From: Halodurantibacterium flavum
Lineage (GTDB): Bacteria; Pseudomonadota; Alphaproteobacteria; Rhodobacterales; Rhodobacteraceae
Assembly (NCBI RefSeq): GCF_042681825.1
Contig: NZ_JBHUGH010000033.1
Coordinates: forward strand, 1-26,230
Direction: 5' to 3'
DNA: 26,230 nt
The notes below the pieces were generated by a model. The model did not search any database, was not told where the DNA came from, and saw nothing but the letters and a program-made list of their open reading frames with translations. A program made the translations under genes and the position numbers. Positions 14,211 through 21,665 of the stretch are shown here, in pieces. How positions within the stretch are numbered: position 1 is the first letter of the stretch; every line of letters starts with the position of its first letter.

Positions 14211-14740
14211 CGCGACACGCCAGCGAGCGAGCCCAGCATGTCGACGGGACCAACCTCGCCTAAGAGTCGGGTGCCGGGGACCTCGCGTCGCTCGCTGTCG
14301 AGGAACACCATGGTCGGCGGGCCGACGGAGCCGAGCTCGTCGAGGAGCGCCTGCAATGCGCGGCCGAAATCCGAGACGCCCACCGAGATGGGGACGAGGC
14401 TGGCAAGGGCCGCCTGCACGTCGGCATCGGCAAGGGCGTGCCGTTTGATCACCCGGCAGGACTTACACCAGTCTGCAGTGACGTAGACCATGCTTAGGCC
14501 GGTCGCGGCGTCGAGTGCGCCTTCGAGCCCGGCACCATCCGTGATGTTGGCGAAGACGGCCTCAGGGGCATTGACCGACATGTCGCCGGTGAGGATCGCG
14601 AGCGGACCCAGAGGGTCTCCCTCCTCGATCTGAGCGCACAGCCGGAACGTCTCACTCGGATGAAGGGGCGTGCCACACTGTGCGACCATTGGGGCCGCGA
14701 AGGACATGAGGAAAGCGACGAAGAGGGCGATGCGTGTCAT
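14207..14740 (-). CDS. Exported thioredoxin-like protein (DsbD C-terminal type)
   Basis: A 177-residue protein with a Sec signal peptide (MTRIALFVAFLMSFAAPMVA, cleavage near residue 20). ATG 14740 is chosen because the signal peptide begins there. After an N-terminal segment with two Cys (22 and 35), the thioredoxin-like domain holds W-C92-K-S-C95 in VTADWCKSCRVIKRHAL, like the C-terminal domain of DsbD. The cis-Pro loop VGPPTMVFLD follows near 140. It probably passes electrons within the periplasm. First gene of a three-gene minus-strand operon and divergent from the DsbA-like gene, with 128 bases between them. Confidence 0.85.
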   Translation of the reverse strand: MTRIALFVAFLMSFAAPMVAQCGTPLHPSETFRLCAQIEEGDPLGPLAILTGDMSVNAPEAVFANITDGAGLEGALDAATGLSMVYVTADWCKSCRVIKRHALADADVQAALASLVPISVGVSDFGRALQALLDELGSVGPPTMVFLDSERREVPGTRLLGEVGPVDMLGSLAGVSR

Positions 14741-14868
14741 GGGCTCAATCTCGGCCGGCAACCTTATGCCAAACTTAGGATCGTGCGGATGGGCGTATTT
14801 TTGCACGTAAGCTTCTCTTAAGGTCGTTGCGGCAACTGCGCCTTCATAAGACCAACCGGAGGATACAC

Positions 14869-15615
14869 ATGGCAACGCGGCGGCAGCTTCTTCTCGTGGG
14901 CGGAGGTGCGGCGCTCTGGGTTGGCGGGTTCAGGGCCCTTCCTCATCTCCGCGACCGGCTTGCTGGTTTCGAATTCGTCGATTTGGACCGGCCGGACGGG
15001 TTTCGCCGGCTCGCGTCAGGCGGCGGCACCACATCCTCGGGAGGGGGCTTCGATTTCATGGTCGGTCTCGACCCCACCGATCCTCTTCCTCTTGGGCTGA
15101 TGAAAGAGATTGCCGACGCGCCGCGGGACGCCCTCTTCGACGGTTCAGCGTCCCAAGCGACGTCGGTGGCTTATTTCTTCGACTATTACTGTCCTTACTG
15201 CCGCATCCTGTCGGGCCATCTTGAGAGCCTCGTAGCGGCGGGCGAGATCGACCTGACGTATCACCATTGGCCGATTTTTGGGGAGGCCTCTGATATCGCT
15301 GCACGTGCGGTGATCGCCGCAGAATTTGGAGGGAACGCCACGTCCCTGCACGACAGGCTGAAGCAGACGGCCATGCGGGTGACGCCACGCAATATGGAAG
15401 AGTTGACGGAGGATCTGGGGCTGTCCTGGCCGGACATCGCGCGGGTCATGAAGACCCCCGCCGTCACGATGGCGCTCGAGCGGACGCGCGCGCTCTCCCG
15501 GCTCTTCGGACTAATCGGGACGCCGGCCCTCGTTGTCGGCCGCACCCTGGTCCAGGGCGAGATCGGCGAAGGGCGTCTCAGGGCGCTTGCACGATTGGAG
15601 CGGGAGGAGGCCTAA
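14869..15615 (+). CDS. DsbA-family thioredoxin-fold protein
   Basis: A 248-residue exported protein, ATG 14869 with GGAGG at the correct spacing. The N-terminus MATRRQLLLVGGGAALWVGG looks like a Tat-type or uncleaved membrane signal (RR followed by a hydrophobic stretch). The DsbA/Thioredoxin_4 domain has C108-P-Y-C111 in FDYYCPYCRILSGHLE, an inserted helical part (ARAVIAAEFGG to LSWPDIARVM), and the cis-Pro loop IGTPALVVG near 225. It could oxidise or, as DsbG/ScsC-like proteins do, reduce or isomerise periplasmic cysteines. Its stop overlaps that of the convergent DUF6691-like gene. Confidence 0.9.
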   Translation: MATRRQLLLVGGGAALWVGGFRALPHLRDRLAGFEFVDLDRPDGFRRLASGGGTTSSGGGFDFMVGLDPTDPLPLGLMKEIADAPRDALFDGSASQATSVAYFFDYYCPYCRILSGHLESLVAAGEIDLTYHHWPIFGEASDIAARAVIAAEFGGNATSLHDRLKQTAMRVTPRNMEELTEDLGLSWPDIARVMKTPAVTMALERTRALSRLFGLIGTPALVVGRTLVQGEIGEGRLRALARLEREEA

Positions 15616-15906
15616 ATCCGCCGCGCACGTCTGGCGATCCAGGGCCCGGACAGCATGGCGGGCACGAAGACCAGTGTTCTGGGCGCGCCGTCGGCGAGAG
15701 CCGACCAAGTGGGACCGGGGCAGAACGCGCCGATGCCCCAGCCGATCCCGAAGAGCGCGACACCACCGAGGAGCGACGCGTCGATGCGACGGGCGGAGAT
15801 GAGATCGAAGATGTCCATCAGGATTGGCCGGTCCCGGCGCCAGACTCGGCGATAACCGGCGAAGGCAGTGACGCTTGCCCTGATCATGACGAAGGCCAGA
15901 GATGGC
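15612..15906 (-). pseudogene. DUF6691/YeeE-YedE-like membrane protein, N-terminal half missing
   Basis: The minus strand encodes EPSLAFVMIRASVTAFAGY, then ARRIDASLLGGVALFGIGWG and IGAFCPGPTWSALADGAPRT, ending in a membrane helix. This is the C-terminal two thirds of the small DUF6691 (YeeE/YedE half) family, with its GxxLFGxGWGxxGFCPGP motif and Cys. The family normally starts with another membrane helix before DPSLAFVM; upstream of 15906 the frame becomes unrelated and runs into an IS110 remnant. Relatives are linked to thiosulfate or sulfur-compound uptake. A shortened protein from the internal ATG at 15887 is possible but would lack a helix. Confidence 0.75.
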
Positions 15907-16281
15907 TCGCCACCTGCAATTGGTGCCCGGTGTCGGCACTATCGTCGCTGCCACTTTCATGGCTGCGTTGCCGAAGATCGGCACAACCGTTCACCGAAAG
16001 ATAGCGGCTCTCGCCGACCTTGCGCGGTTTGCCCGGGATAGCGGTCAGGGCAACGGAAGACGGGTCCTCGGGGGCGGGAGGGCAACCGTCAGGGCCGCCC
16101 TCTATCTCGCCGCACTGCATGCGTCCCGCCACTCGGCGACATTTGGAGCATTCCGGCTGATGCTACAGGAGGCAGGAAAACCGGTGAAAGCCGCACTGAC
16201 CGCAACGGCCAGTAAGCTGCTCAGGTAGCTCAACGGCATGGTCGCGGACGGTACGTACTTCCGAAAAGTTCGGCCAACCTG
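15902..16281 (+). pseudogene. IS110-family transposase C-terminal remnant
   Basis: The frame from about 15902 reads LQLVPGVGTIVAATFMAALP, then RKIAALADLARFARDSGQG, GGGRATVRAALYLAALHASRH and GKPVKAALTATASKLLR. This is the Transposase_20 domain of an IS110-type recombinase different from the copy at 11577-12604. An in-frame TAG lies at 16226-16228, after which the same frame continues (LNGMVADGTYFRKVRPT) to 16281. The N-terminal catalytic domain is absent. The fragment abuts the truncated DUF6691-like gene, so its insertion or a deletion at its edge removed that gene's N-terminus. Confidence 0.8.
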
Positions 16282-16452
16282 AATACAGTTGCCGGCAAAC
16301 CCGGCGCGATTCATTTCGCCGTTTTCCTGTCTTTACACGCCACGCTACTACGCCTCTCGGAAACCTGTTGAGCCTTAGGCACTTACGGCTTTCTTAATCG
16401 ACCCCGATCCAGGGCGGCCTGTTGGAGGCGCCCGCAAAGGAGCGGGGCCGGC
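16282..16452 (+). promoter_or_regulatory. Leader of the trb operon; junction of insertion and backbone
   Basis: This 171-base gap has no gene. The bases just before trbB (AAAGGAG at 16437-16443) are the ribosome site. After the accessory insertion the trb operon must use a promoter here or read-through. The only pair I see is TTGAGC (16368-16373) with CTTAAT (16393-16398) at 19 bases, a weak match. The insertion-backbone junction should lie between 16281 and about 16430. Confidence 0.35.
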
Positions 16453-17451
16453 ATGGCGAAGACCGATCAGAGACCAGAGGTGATCCGGAGAGGCGCGCGG
16501 ATGCTGCGCACCGCGCTCGGGCCGGCGATCGCCGGGTTTCTGGACGACCCCATGACCGTCGAGGTGATGCTCAACCCCGATGGGCGGCTCTGGGTCGACC
16601 GACTTTCCGAGGGGCTTGCCGACAGCGGCAAGATGCTGAGCGCAGCGGACGGCGAGCGCATCGTTCGACTGGTCGCGCACCATGTCGGCGTCGAAGTTCA
16701 TAGCTTGTCCCCTCGCGTTTCCGCAGAACTGCCGGAAACCGGTGAGCGTTTCGAGGGGCTGCTTCCGCCCGTGGTCGCCGCTCCGGCTTTCGCCATCCGC
16801 AAACCCGCCGTCGCCGTCTTCACCCTCGACGACTACGTCACCGCCGGAATCATGACCGGGATGCAGGCCGAGGCGCTGCGCCAGGCGGTCGCCACCCGCG
16901 CCAACATCCTGGTGGCGGGGGGCACCTCGACCGGCAAAACCACGTTAACCAATGCGCTGCTCGCCGAGGTAGCGAAGACGCAAGATCGCGTCGTGATCAT
17001 CGAGGACACGCGAGAACTGCAATGCGCCGCGCCGAACCTCGTGGCGATGCGCACCAAGGACGGCGTTGCCAGCCTGTCGGATCTGGTGCGGTCCTCGTTG
17101 CGTCTGCGCCCCGATCGTATTCCGATCGGTGAGGTGCGTGGCGCCGAGGCGCTGGACCTGCTCAAAGCCTGGGGCACCGGCCACCCGGGTGGGATCGGTA
17201 CCATTCATGCCGGTTCCGGGGTCGGCGCGCTGCGCCGTCTCGAGCAGCTCATCCAGGAAGCTGTCGTTACCGTGCCCCGCGCCATGATCGCGGAGACCAT
17301 CGACCTCGTGGCCGTCCTGTCCGGACGCGGCTCCGCACGTCGTCTGGCGGAACTCGCCCGCGTCAAGGGCCTCGGGCCGGACGGCGACTACCGGATTTCA
17401 TCCGTCATTTCAGACCCCGCCATCCCTCACGGACAAGGAGATCCCGCATGA
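16453..17451 (+). CDS. trbB: TrbB, VirB11-type secretion ATPase
   Basis: A 332-residue traffic ATPase that powers pilus assembly and DNA transfer from the cytoplasmic face of the Trb channel. The N-terminal domain (1-130) contains FLDDPMTVEVMLNPDGRLWV, typical of TrbB. Walker A GGTSTGKT is at 156-163, the Asp box VIIEDTREL at 181-189, Walker B region IPIGEVRGAEALDLLKAW at about 223-240, and the His box GGIGTIHAGS at 246-255. Length is normal and all motifs are intact. It is the first gene of the trb operon and overlaps trbC by ATGA. Confidence 0.96.
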   Translation: MAKTDQRPEVIRRGARMLRTALGPAIAGFLDDPMTVEVMLNPDGRLWVDRLSEGLADSGKMLSAADGERIVRLVAHHVGVEVHSLSPRVSAELPETGERFEGLLPPVVAAPAFAIRKPAVAVFTLDDYVTAGIMTGMQAEALRQAVATRANILVAGGTSTGKTTLTNALLAEVAKTQDRVVIIEDTRELQCAAPNLVAMRTKDGVASLSDLVRSSLRLRPDRIPIGEVRGAEALDLLKAWGTGHPGGIGTIHAGSGVGALRRLEQLIQEAVVTVPRAMIAETIDLVAVLSGRGSARRLAELARVKGLGPDGDYRISSVISDPAIPHGQGDPA

Positions 17452-17780
17452 TCCGTCACGCCCTGCGCATCTGCCAGCACATCGCCACTGCGGTCGCCGC
17501 CACCTATGTCAGCCTGTTCATCGCTCCGGCTGCCCACGCCTCCGGCTCTTCCATGCCCTGGGAAGCGCCGCTGCAATCCATCCTCGACTCCGTCGAGGGG
17601 CCGGTGGCCAAGATCGTGGCGGTGATCATCATCATTGTCACCGGTCTGACGCTGGCCTTCGGCGATACCGGCGGTGGCTTCCGGCGGCTGATCCAGATCG
17701 TCTTCGGGATTTCCATCGCCTTTGCGGCCTCGTCCTTCTTCCTGAGCTTCTTCAGCTTTGGTGGCGGAGCGTTGATCTGA
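17448..17780 (+). CDS. trbC: TrbC, conjugative pilin precursor (VirB2-like)
   Basis: A 110-residue prepilin. A signal peptide ends near PAAHASGS (about residue 32). The mature part begins SMPWEAPLQSILDSVEGPVA and has two hydrophobic helices (57-72 and 83-103) joined by the short polar loop GDTGGGFRRL, the VirB2/TrbC pilin layout. The subunits build the conjugative pilus, and the TraF peptidase encoded at 4701 is the probable processing and cyclising enzyme. Coupled to trbB and trbD by overlapping start and stop codons. Confidence 0.93.
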   Translation: MIRHALRICQHIATAVAATYVSLFIAPAAHASGSSMPWEAPLQSILDSVEGPVAKIVAVIIIIVTGLTLAFGDTGGGFRRLIQIVFGISIAFAASSFFLSFFSFGGGALI

Positions 17781-18061
17781 TGGCGGTGAGTTTCGAGGCC
17801 CTCGACGCGGTGCCGGGGTTCAGCGTGCCGGTTCACCGCGCGCTGACCGAGCCGATCCTGCTCGGCGGCGCACCACGCTCGGTCGCCATTCTGAATGGCA
17901 CGCTCGCCGGTGCGGTCGGCCTCGGGCTTCAGCTCTGGCTTGTCGGGATCCTGATCTGGGCCGTCGGCCACATCGCCGCCGTCTGGGCGGCGAGGCGCGA
18001 TCCGCTCTTCGTCGAGGTCGCCCGCCGCCATCTGCGCATTCCCGGTCATCTCTCGGTGTGA
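17780..18061 (+). CDS. trbD: TrbD, VirB3-like inner-membrane protein
   Basis: A 93-residue protein whose start overlaps the trbC stop (TGATG). PGFSVPVHRALTEPILLGGAPR is the conserved TrbD/VirB3 opening. Two hydrophobic segments at about 36-70 (VAILNGTLAGAVGLGLQLWL, then GILIWAVGHIAAVW) are followed by the RRDPLFVEVARRHLR pattern typical of the family. It works with the TrbE ATPase at the inner membrane during pilus assembly. Intact and normal length. Confidence 0.93.
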   Translation: MAVSFEALDAVPGFSVPVHRALTEPILLGGAPRSVAILNGTLAGAVGLGLQLWLVGILIWAVGHIAAVWAARRDPLFVEVARRHLRIPGHLSV

Positions 18062-18067
18062 ACTCCC

Positions 18068-20578
18068 ATGATGAATCTCGCAGAATACCGCCGCACCGCG
18101 TCGCGCCTCGCCGACTACCTGCCTTGGGTGGCGCTGGTCGGGGAGGGCGTGGTCCTCAACAAAGACGGCTCGTTTCAGAGGACGGCGAAATTTCGGGGGC
18201 CCGATCTGGACAGCGCCGTCGCGGCCGAACTGGTCGCGGTGGCAGGACGGCTGAACAACGCCTTCCGCCGCCTCGGTTCCGGGTGGGCGATCTTCGTGGA
18301 AGCGCAGCGCTCTGAGGCTGCGACCTATCCGGTGAGCATCTTTCCGGATGCGGCTTCTGCGCTGGTCGATGCCGAGCGCAGGGCAGAATTCGAGGAGGAG
18401 GGGAGCCACTTCGTATCCGGCTATTTCCTGACCCTCCTCTGGCTTCCGCCCGCCGAGGATGCGGCACGCTCAGAATCTTGGCTCTACGAGGGCCGCGAAA
18501 CCTCGGGCGTGAACCCCTGGGAACAGGTGCGCGACTTCATCGACCGAACGGATCGTGTGCTGGCGCTGCTCGACGGTTTCATGCCGGACTGCCACTGGCT
18601 CGATGACGCCGATACGCTCACCTACCTGCATTCGACGATTTCGACCAACCGGCACCGCGTGTGCGTGCCCGAGGTGCCGATCCATCTTGACGCGCTCTTG
18701 CCCGACCAGCCACTGGCCGGCGGGCTGGAACCGCGCCTGGGTAGTCATCATCTCCGCGTCCTGACGATCACCGGCTTTCCTGGTGCCACGACCCCGGGCC
18801 TGCTCGACGAGTTGAACCGGCTTGCCTTTCCCTATCGCTGGTCGACCCGGGCCATCGTCATGGACAAGCTGGATGCGACGAAGCTGCTGACCCGGATACG
18901 TCGTCAGTGGTTTGCCAAGCGTAAGTCTATTGCCGCGATCCTCAAGGAGGTGATGACCAACGAGCAATCCGCGTTGGTGGATACCGATGCGGCGAACAAG
19001 GCCGCCGACGCAGATATTGCCTTGCAGGAACTCGGCGCGGATCTGGCTGGCATGGCCTATGTCACGGCCACGATCACGGTCTGGGACGAGGACGTCCGCC
19101 GCGCCGACGAGAAGCTGCGGCTGGTCGAGAAGATCGTCCAGTCCCGTGATTTCAACGTCATGGTCGAGACGGTCAACGCCGTCGATGCCTGGCTCGGCAG
19201 CTTGCCTGGGCATGCCTATGCCAATGTCCGCCAGCCACCGATCAGCACATTGAATCTCGCCCATATGATCCCGCTCTCGGCGGTCTGGGCGGGCGAGGCG
19301 CAGGACGAGCATTTCGGCGACGCTCCGTTACTCTACGCCAGGACCGAAGGCTCCACCCCGTTCCGGTTTTCTCTGCATGTCGGGGATGTCGGTCACACCC
19401 TCGTCGTCGGTCCGACCGGCGCCGGCAAATCCGTGTTGCTGGCGCTGATTGCGCTGCAGTTCCGGCGGTACTCGCGCAGCCAGATCTTCGCCTTCGACTT
19501 CGGCGGCTCGATCCGCGCCGCCGCGCTCGCAATGGGCGGCGACTGGCATGACCTCGGCGGTGAGCTGACCGACGCGGATGAGAGCTCCGTCTCGCTGCAA
19601 CCGCTGGCCCGTATTCACGAGACGTCGGAGCGCGCCTGGGCGGCTGACTGGATCGTCGCCATCCTGACGCGCGAGAACATTCAGATCACCCCGGATGTGA
19701 AGGAACATATCTGGACGGCACTGACCTCGCTGGCCTCGGCCCCTATGGGTGAGCGGACCATGACAGGCCTCGCGGTCCTGCTGCAGTCCAACGACCTGAA
19801 ACAGGCGCTACGCGCATACTGCGTGGGTGGACCCTATGGCCGGCTGCTCGATGCCGAGGCCGAACAGCTGGGATCGGCGGATGTGCAGGTCTTCGAGATC
19901 GAGGGGCTGGTGGGAACCGGCGCGGCGCCCGCCGTCCTCTCATACCTGTTCCACCGGATCGGCGATCGGCTCGATGAACGCCCGACGCTGCTCATCATCG
20001 ACGAGGGCTGGCTCGCGCTCGATGACGATGCCTTCGCGGAGCAGCTGCGCGAGTGGCTGAAGACGCTGAGGAAGAAGAACGCTTCAGTGATCTTCGCGAC
20101 GCAGAGCCTCAGCGACATCGACGGCAGCGCCATCGCGCCTGCGATCATCGAAAGCTGCCCGACGCGGCTCCTGCTGCCGAACGAGCGGGCCATCGAGCCC
20201 CAGATCACTGCCACCTATCGCCGCTTCGGCCTCAATGATCGGCAGATCGAGATCCTCGCGCGGGCCACGCCCAAACGCGACTACTATTGTCAGTCGCGGC
20301 GCGGCAACCGGCTGTTCGAGCTGGGCCTCAGCGATGTCGGACTGGCCCTCTGCGCGGCATCGGCCAAGTCGGATCAGGCGCTGATTGCTGAGATCGGTGC
20401 TGAGCACGGGAGAGACGGGTTCCTCGTCGCCTGGCTGAAGGCGCATGGCCTCGATTGGGCGACCGACCTGATCCCCGGCCTCACCAATCTCGCCACCGAC
20501 GCAGAGGGGGCCTCTCCGGCCACCGCTGTTGTTGGGGACGCCGAACCTGCCCTGAAAAAAGAGGAGATCACATCATGA
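18068..20578 (+). CDS. trbE: TrbE, VirB4-type secretion ATPase
   Basis: An 836-residue ATPase, the largest energy-supplying component of the channel. MMNLAEYRRTASRLADYLPWVA starts at ATG 18068 (ATG 18071 is equally possible), six bases after trbD. The N-terminal CagE/TrbE/VirB domain covers about 1-400. Walker A GPTGAGKS is at 448-455 and Walker B LIIDE at 642-646, followed by WLKTLRKKNASVIFATQSLSD, the RecA-like sensor region. It moves pilin out of the membrane and supports DNA export. Its TGA overlaps the trbJ start. No defects seen. Confidence 0.96.
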   Translation: MMNLAEYRRTASRLADYLPWVALVGEGVVLNKDGSFQRTAKFRGPDLDSAVAAELVAVAGRLNNAFRRLGSGWAIFVEAQRSEAATYPVSIFPDAASALVDAERRAEFEEEGSHFVSGYFLTLLWLPPAEDAARSESWLYEGRETSGVNPWEQVRDFIDRTDRVLALLDGFMPDCHWLDDADTLTYLHSTISTNRHRVCVPEVPIHLDALLPDQPLAGGLEPRLGSHHLRVLTITGFPGATTPGLLDELNRLAFPYRWSTRAIVMDKLDATKLLTRIRRQWFAKRKSIAAILKEVMTNEQSALVDTDAANKAADADIALQELGADLAGMAYVTATITVWDEDVRRADEKLRLVEKIVQSRDFNVMVETVNAVDAWLGSLPGHAYANVRQPPISTLNLAHMIPLSAVWAGEAQDEHFGDAPLLYARTEGSTPFRFSLHVGDVGHTLVVGPTGAGKSVLLALIALQFRRYSRSQIFAFDFGGSIRAAALAMGGDWHDLGGELTDADESSVSLQPLARIHETSERAWAADWIVAILTRENIQITPDVKEHIWTALTSLASAPMGERTMTGLAVLLQSNDLKQALRAYCVGGPYGRLLDAEAEQLGSADVQVFEIEGLVGTGAAPAVLSYLFHRIGDRLDERPTLLIIDEGWLALDDDAFAEQLREWLKTLRKKNASVIFATQSLSDIDGSAIAPAIIESCPTRLLLPNERAIEPQITATYRRFGLNDRQIEILARATPKRDYYCQSRRGNRLFELGLSDVGLALCAASAKSDQALIAEIGAEHGRDGFLVAWLKAHGLDWATDLIPGLTNLATDAEGASPATAVVGDAEPALKKEEITS

Positions 20579-21357
20579 CCCGCAAGATCACGTTTCGGTT
20601 CGCCGGCCCGTCGCTGTTCGCCCTCGCGCTGGCGATGCCCATGGCCATGTCGCCCATCGCAGCGCCGCCCGCCCATGCGCTCTTCGGCATCGGCGGGGGG
20701 CCTTTCATCGTCTACGACCCGACCAACCATGCCGAGAACCTCCTAACGGCGGCGCGCGCTCTGGAGCAGATCAACAACCAGATCGCACAGCTCCAGAACG
20801 AAGCGCAGATGCTGATCAACCAGGCGCGCAATCTCGCCAACCTGCCGTATTCCGCGCTCCAGCAGATCCAGCAGAACGTCAGCCGCACGCAGCAACTCCT
20901 GGCCCAGGCGCAGAACATCGCCTTCGATGTGCAGAGCATCGACCAGATGTTCCAGCAGGATTATGGCAACCTTTCCCTGACGGCGACCGACCAGCAACTG
21001 ATCGCCGAGGCCCGGTCCCGTTGGGAGAACACCGTCGGTGGCTTGCAGGATGCCATGCGCGTGCAGGCCGGTGTCGTCGGCAATATCGATGCCAACCGCG
21101 CCGAGATGTCCGCGCTTGTGGGGCAGAGCCAGAACGCGGTTGGCGCCCTGCAGGCCACGCAGGCAGGTAACCAGCTCCTCGCACTGCAATCGCAGCAGCT
21201 CTCGGACCTGATCGCGGTGATCTCGGCAAACGGCCGCGCCAATGGATTGACCGAGGCCGAGCGCGCCACCGCTGCAGAACAGGGCCGCATCCAGCGCGAG
21301 CGCTTCCTGACGCCCGGCGCGGGCTACCAGCCCGGTAACGCGCAGATGTTCAACTAA
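20575..21357 (+). CDS. trbJ: TrbJ, VirB5-like periplasmic protein
   Basis: A 260-residue exported protein. ATG 20575 overlaps the trbE stop (ATGA); an upstream extension in this frame is overlap only. The signal peptide MTRKITFRFAGPSLFALALA continues to a cleavage near PAHALFGIG (about residue 36). The mature protein is rich in Gln, Asn and Ala and strongly helical (ALEQINNQIAQLQNEAQMLI), with the conserved YDPTNHAENLLTAARALEQI opening of TrbJ. VirB5-type proteins sit at the pilus tip or help pilus formation. In RP4 trbJ is required for transfer. Confidence 0.93.
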   Translation: MTRKITFRFAGPSLFALALAMPMAMSPIAAPPAHALFGIGGGPFIVYDPTNHAENLLTAARALEQINNQIAQLQNEAQMLINQARNLANLPYSALQQIQQNVSRTQQLLAQAQNIAFDVQSIDQMFQQDYGNLSLTATDQQLIAEARSRWENTVGGLQDAMRVQAGVVGNIDANRAEMSALVGQSQNAVGALQATQAGNQLLALQSQQLSDLIAVISANGRANGLTEAERATAAEQGRIQRERFLTPGAGYQPGNAQMFN

Positions 21358-21374
21358 GGCCAGGAGGGGAGACG

Positions 21375-21662
21375 ATGGAGGGGAAGGTGTTGGCCCGGAT
21401 CACGGCCATCGTGTTCGTGGCGATCGCGATCACCGCCACGGTGATCGAGGTCACGCGAGAGGAGGGGCCCGCGCCGGTCAGTATCGCGCCCGCGTTCCAG
21501 CCGTCTGCCGATCCTCTCCGCGCGACACTGCGCCGGTGCCAGCAACTTGGGGAGGCCGCTGCCAGCGATGCCGATTGCCTCGCCGCCTGGGCCGAGAGCC
21601 GTGACCGGTTCCTCGGTCGGACGCCTGCACCCGAAGCGCCGCAGCGTCCGGGAGATCAGTGA
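21375..21662 (+). CDS. TrbK-alt, putative entry exclusion protein
   Basis: A 95-residue protein with one N-terminal membrane anchor (ITAIVFVAIAITATVIEV, about 8-26) and a short periplasmic domain. A conserved Cys pair appears in LRRCQQLGEAAASDADCLAAW, ending RDRFLGR. This pattern and the place between trbJ and trbL fit the family annotated as TrbK-alt. TrbK proteins stop a cell that already has the element from receiving another copy. The exclusion role is taken from family naming and not proven here. Confidence 0.85.
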   Translation: MEGKVLARITAIVFVAIAITATVIEVTREEGPAPVSIAPAFQPSADPLRATLRRCQQLGEAAASDADCLAAWAESRDRFLGRTPAPEAPQRPGDQ

Positions 21663-21665
21663 GCC

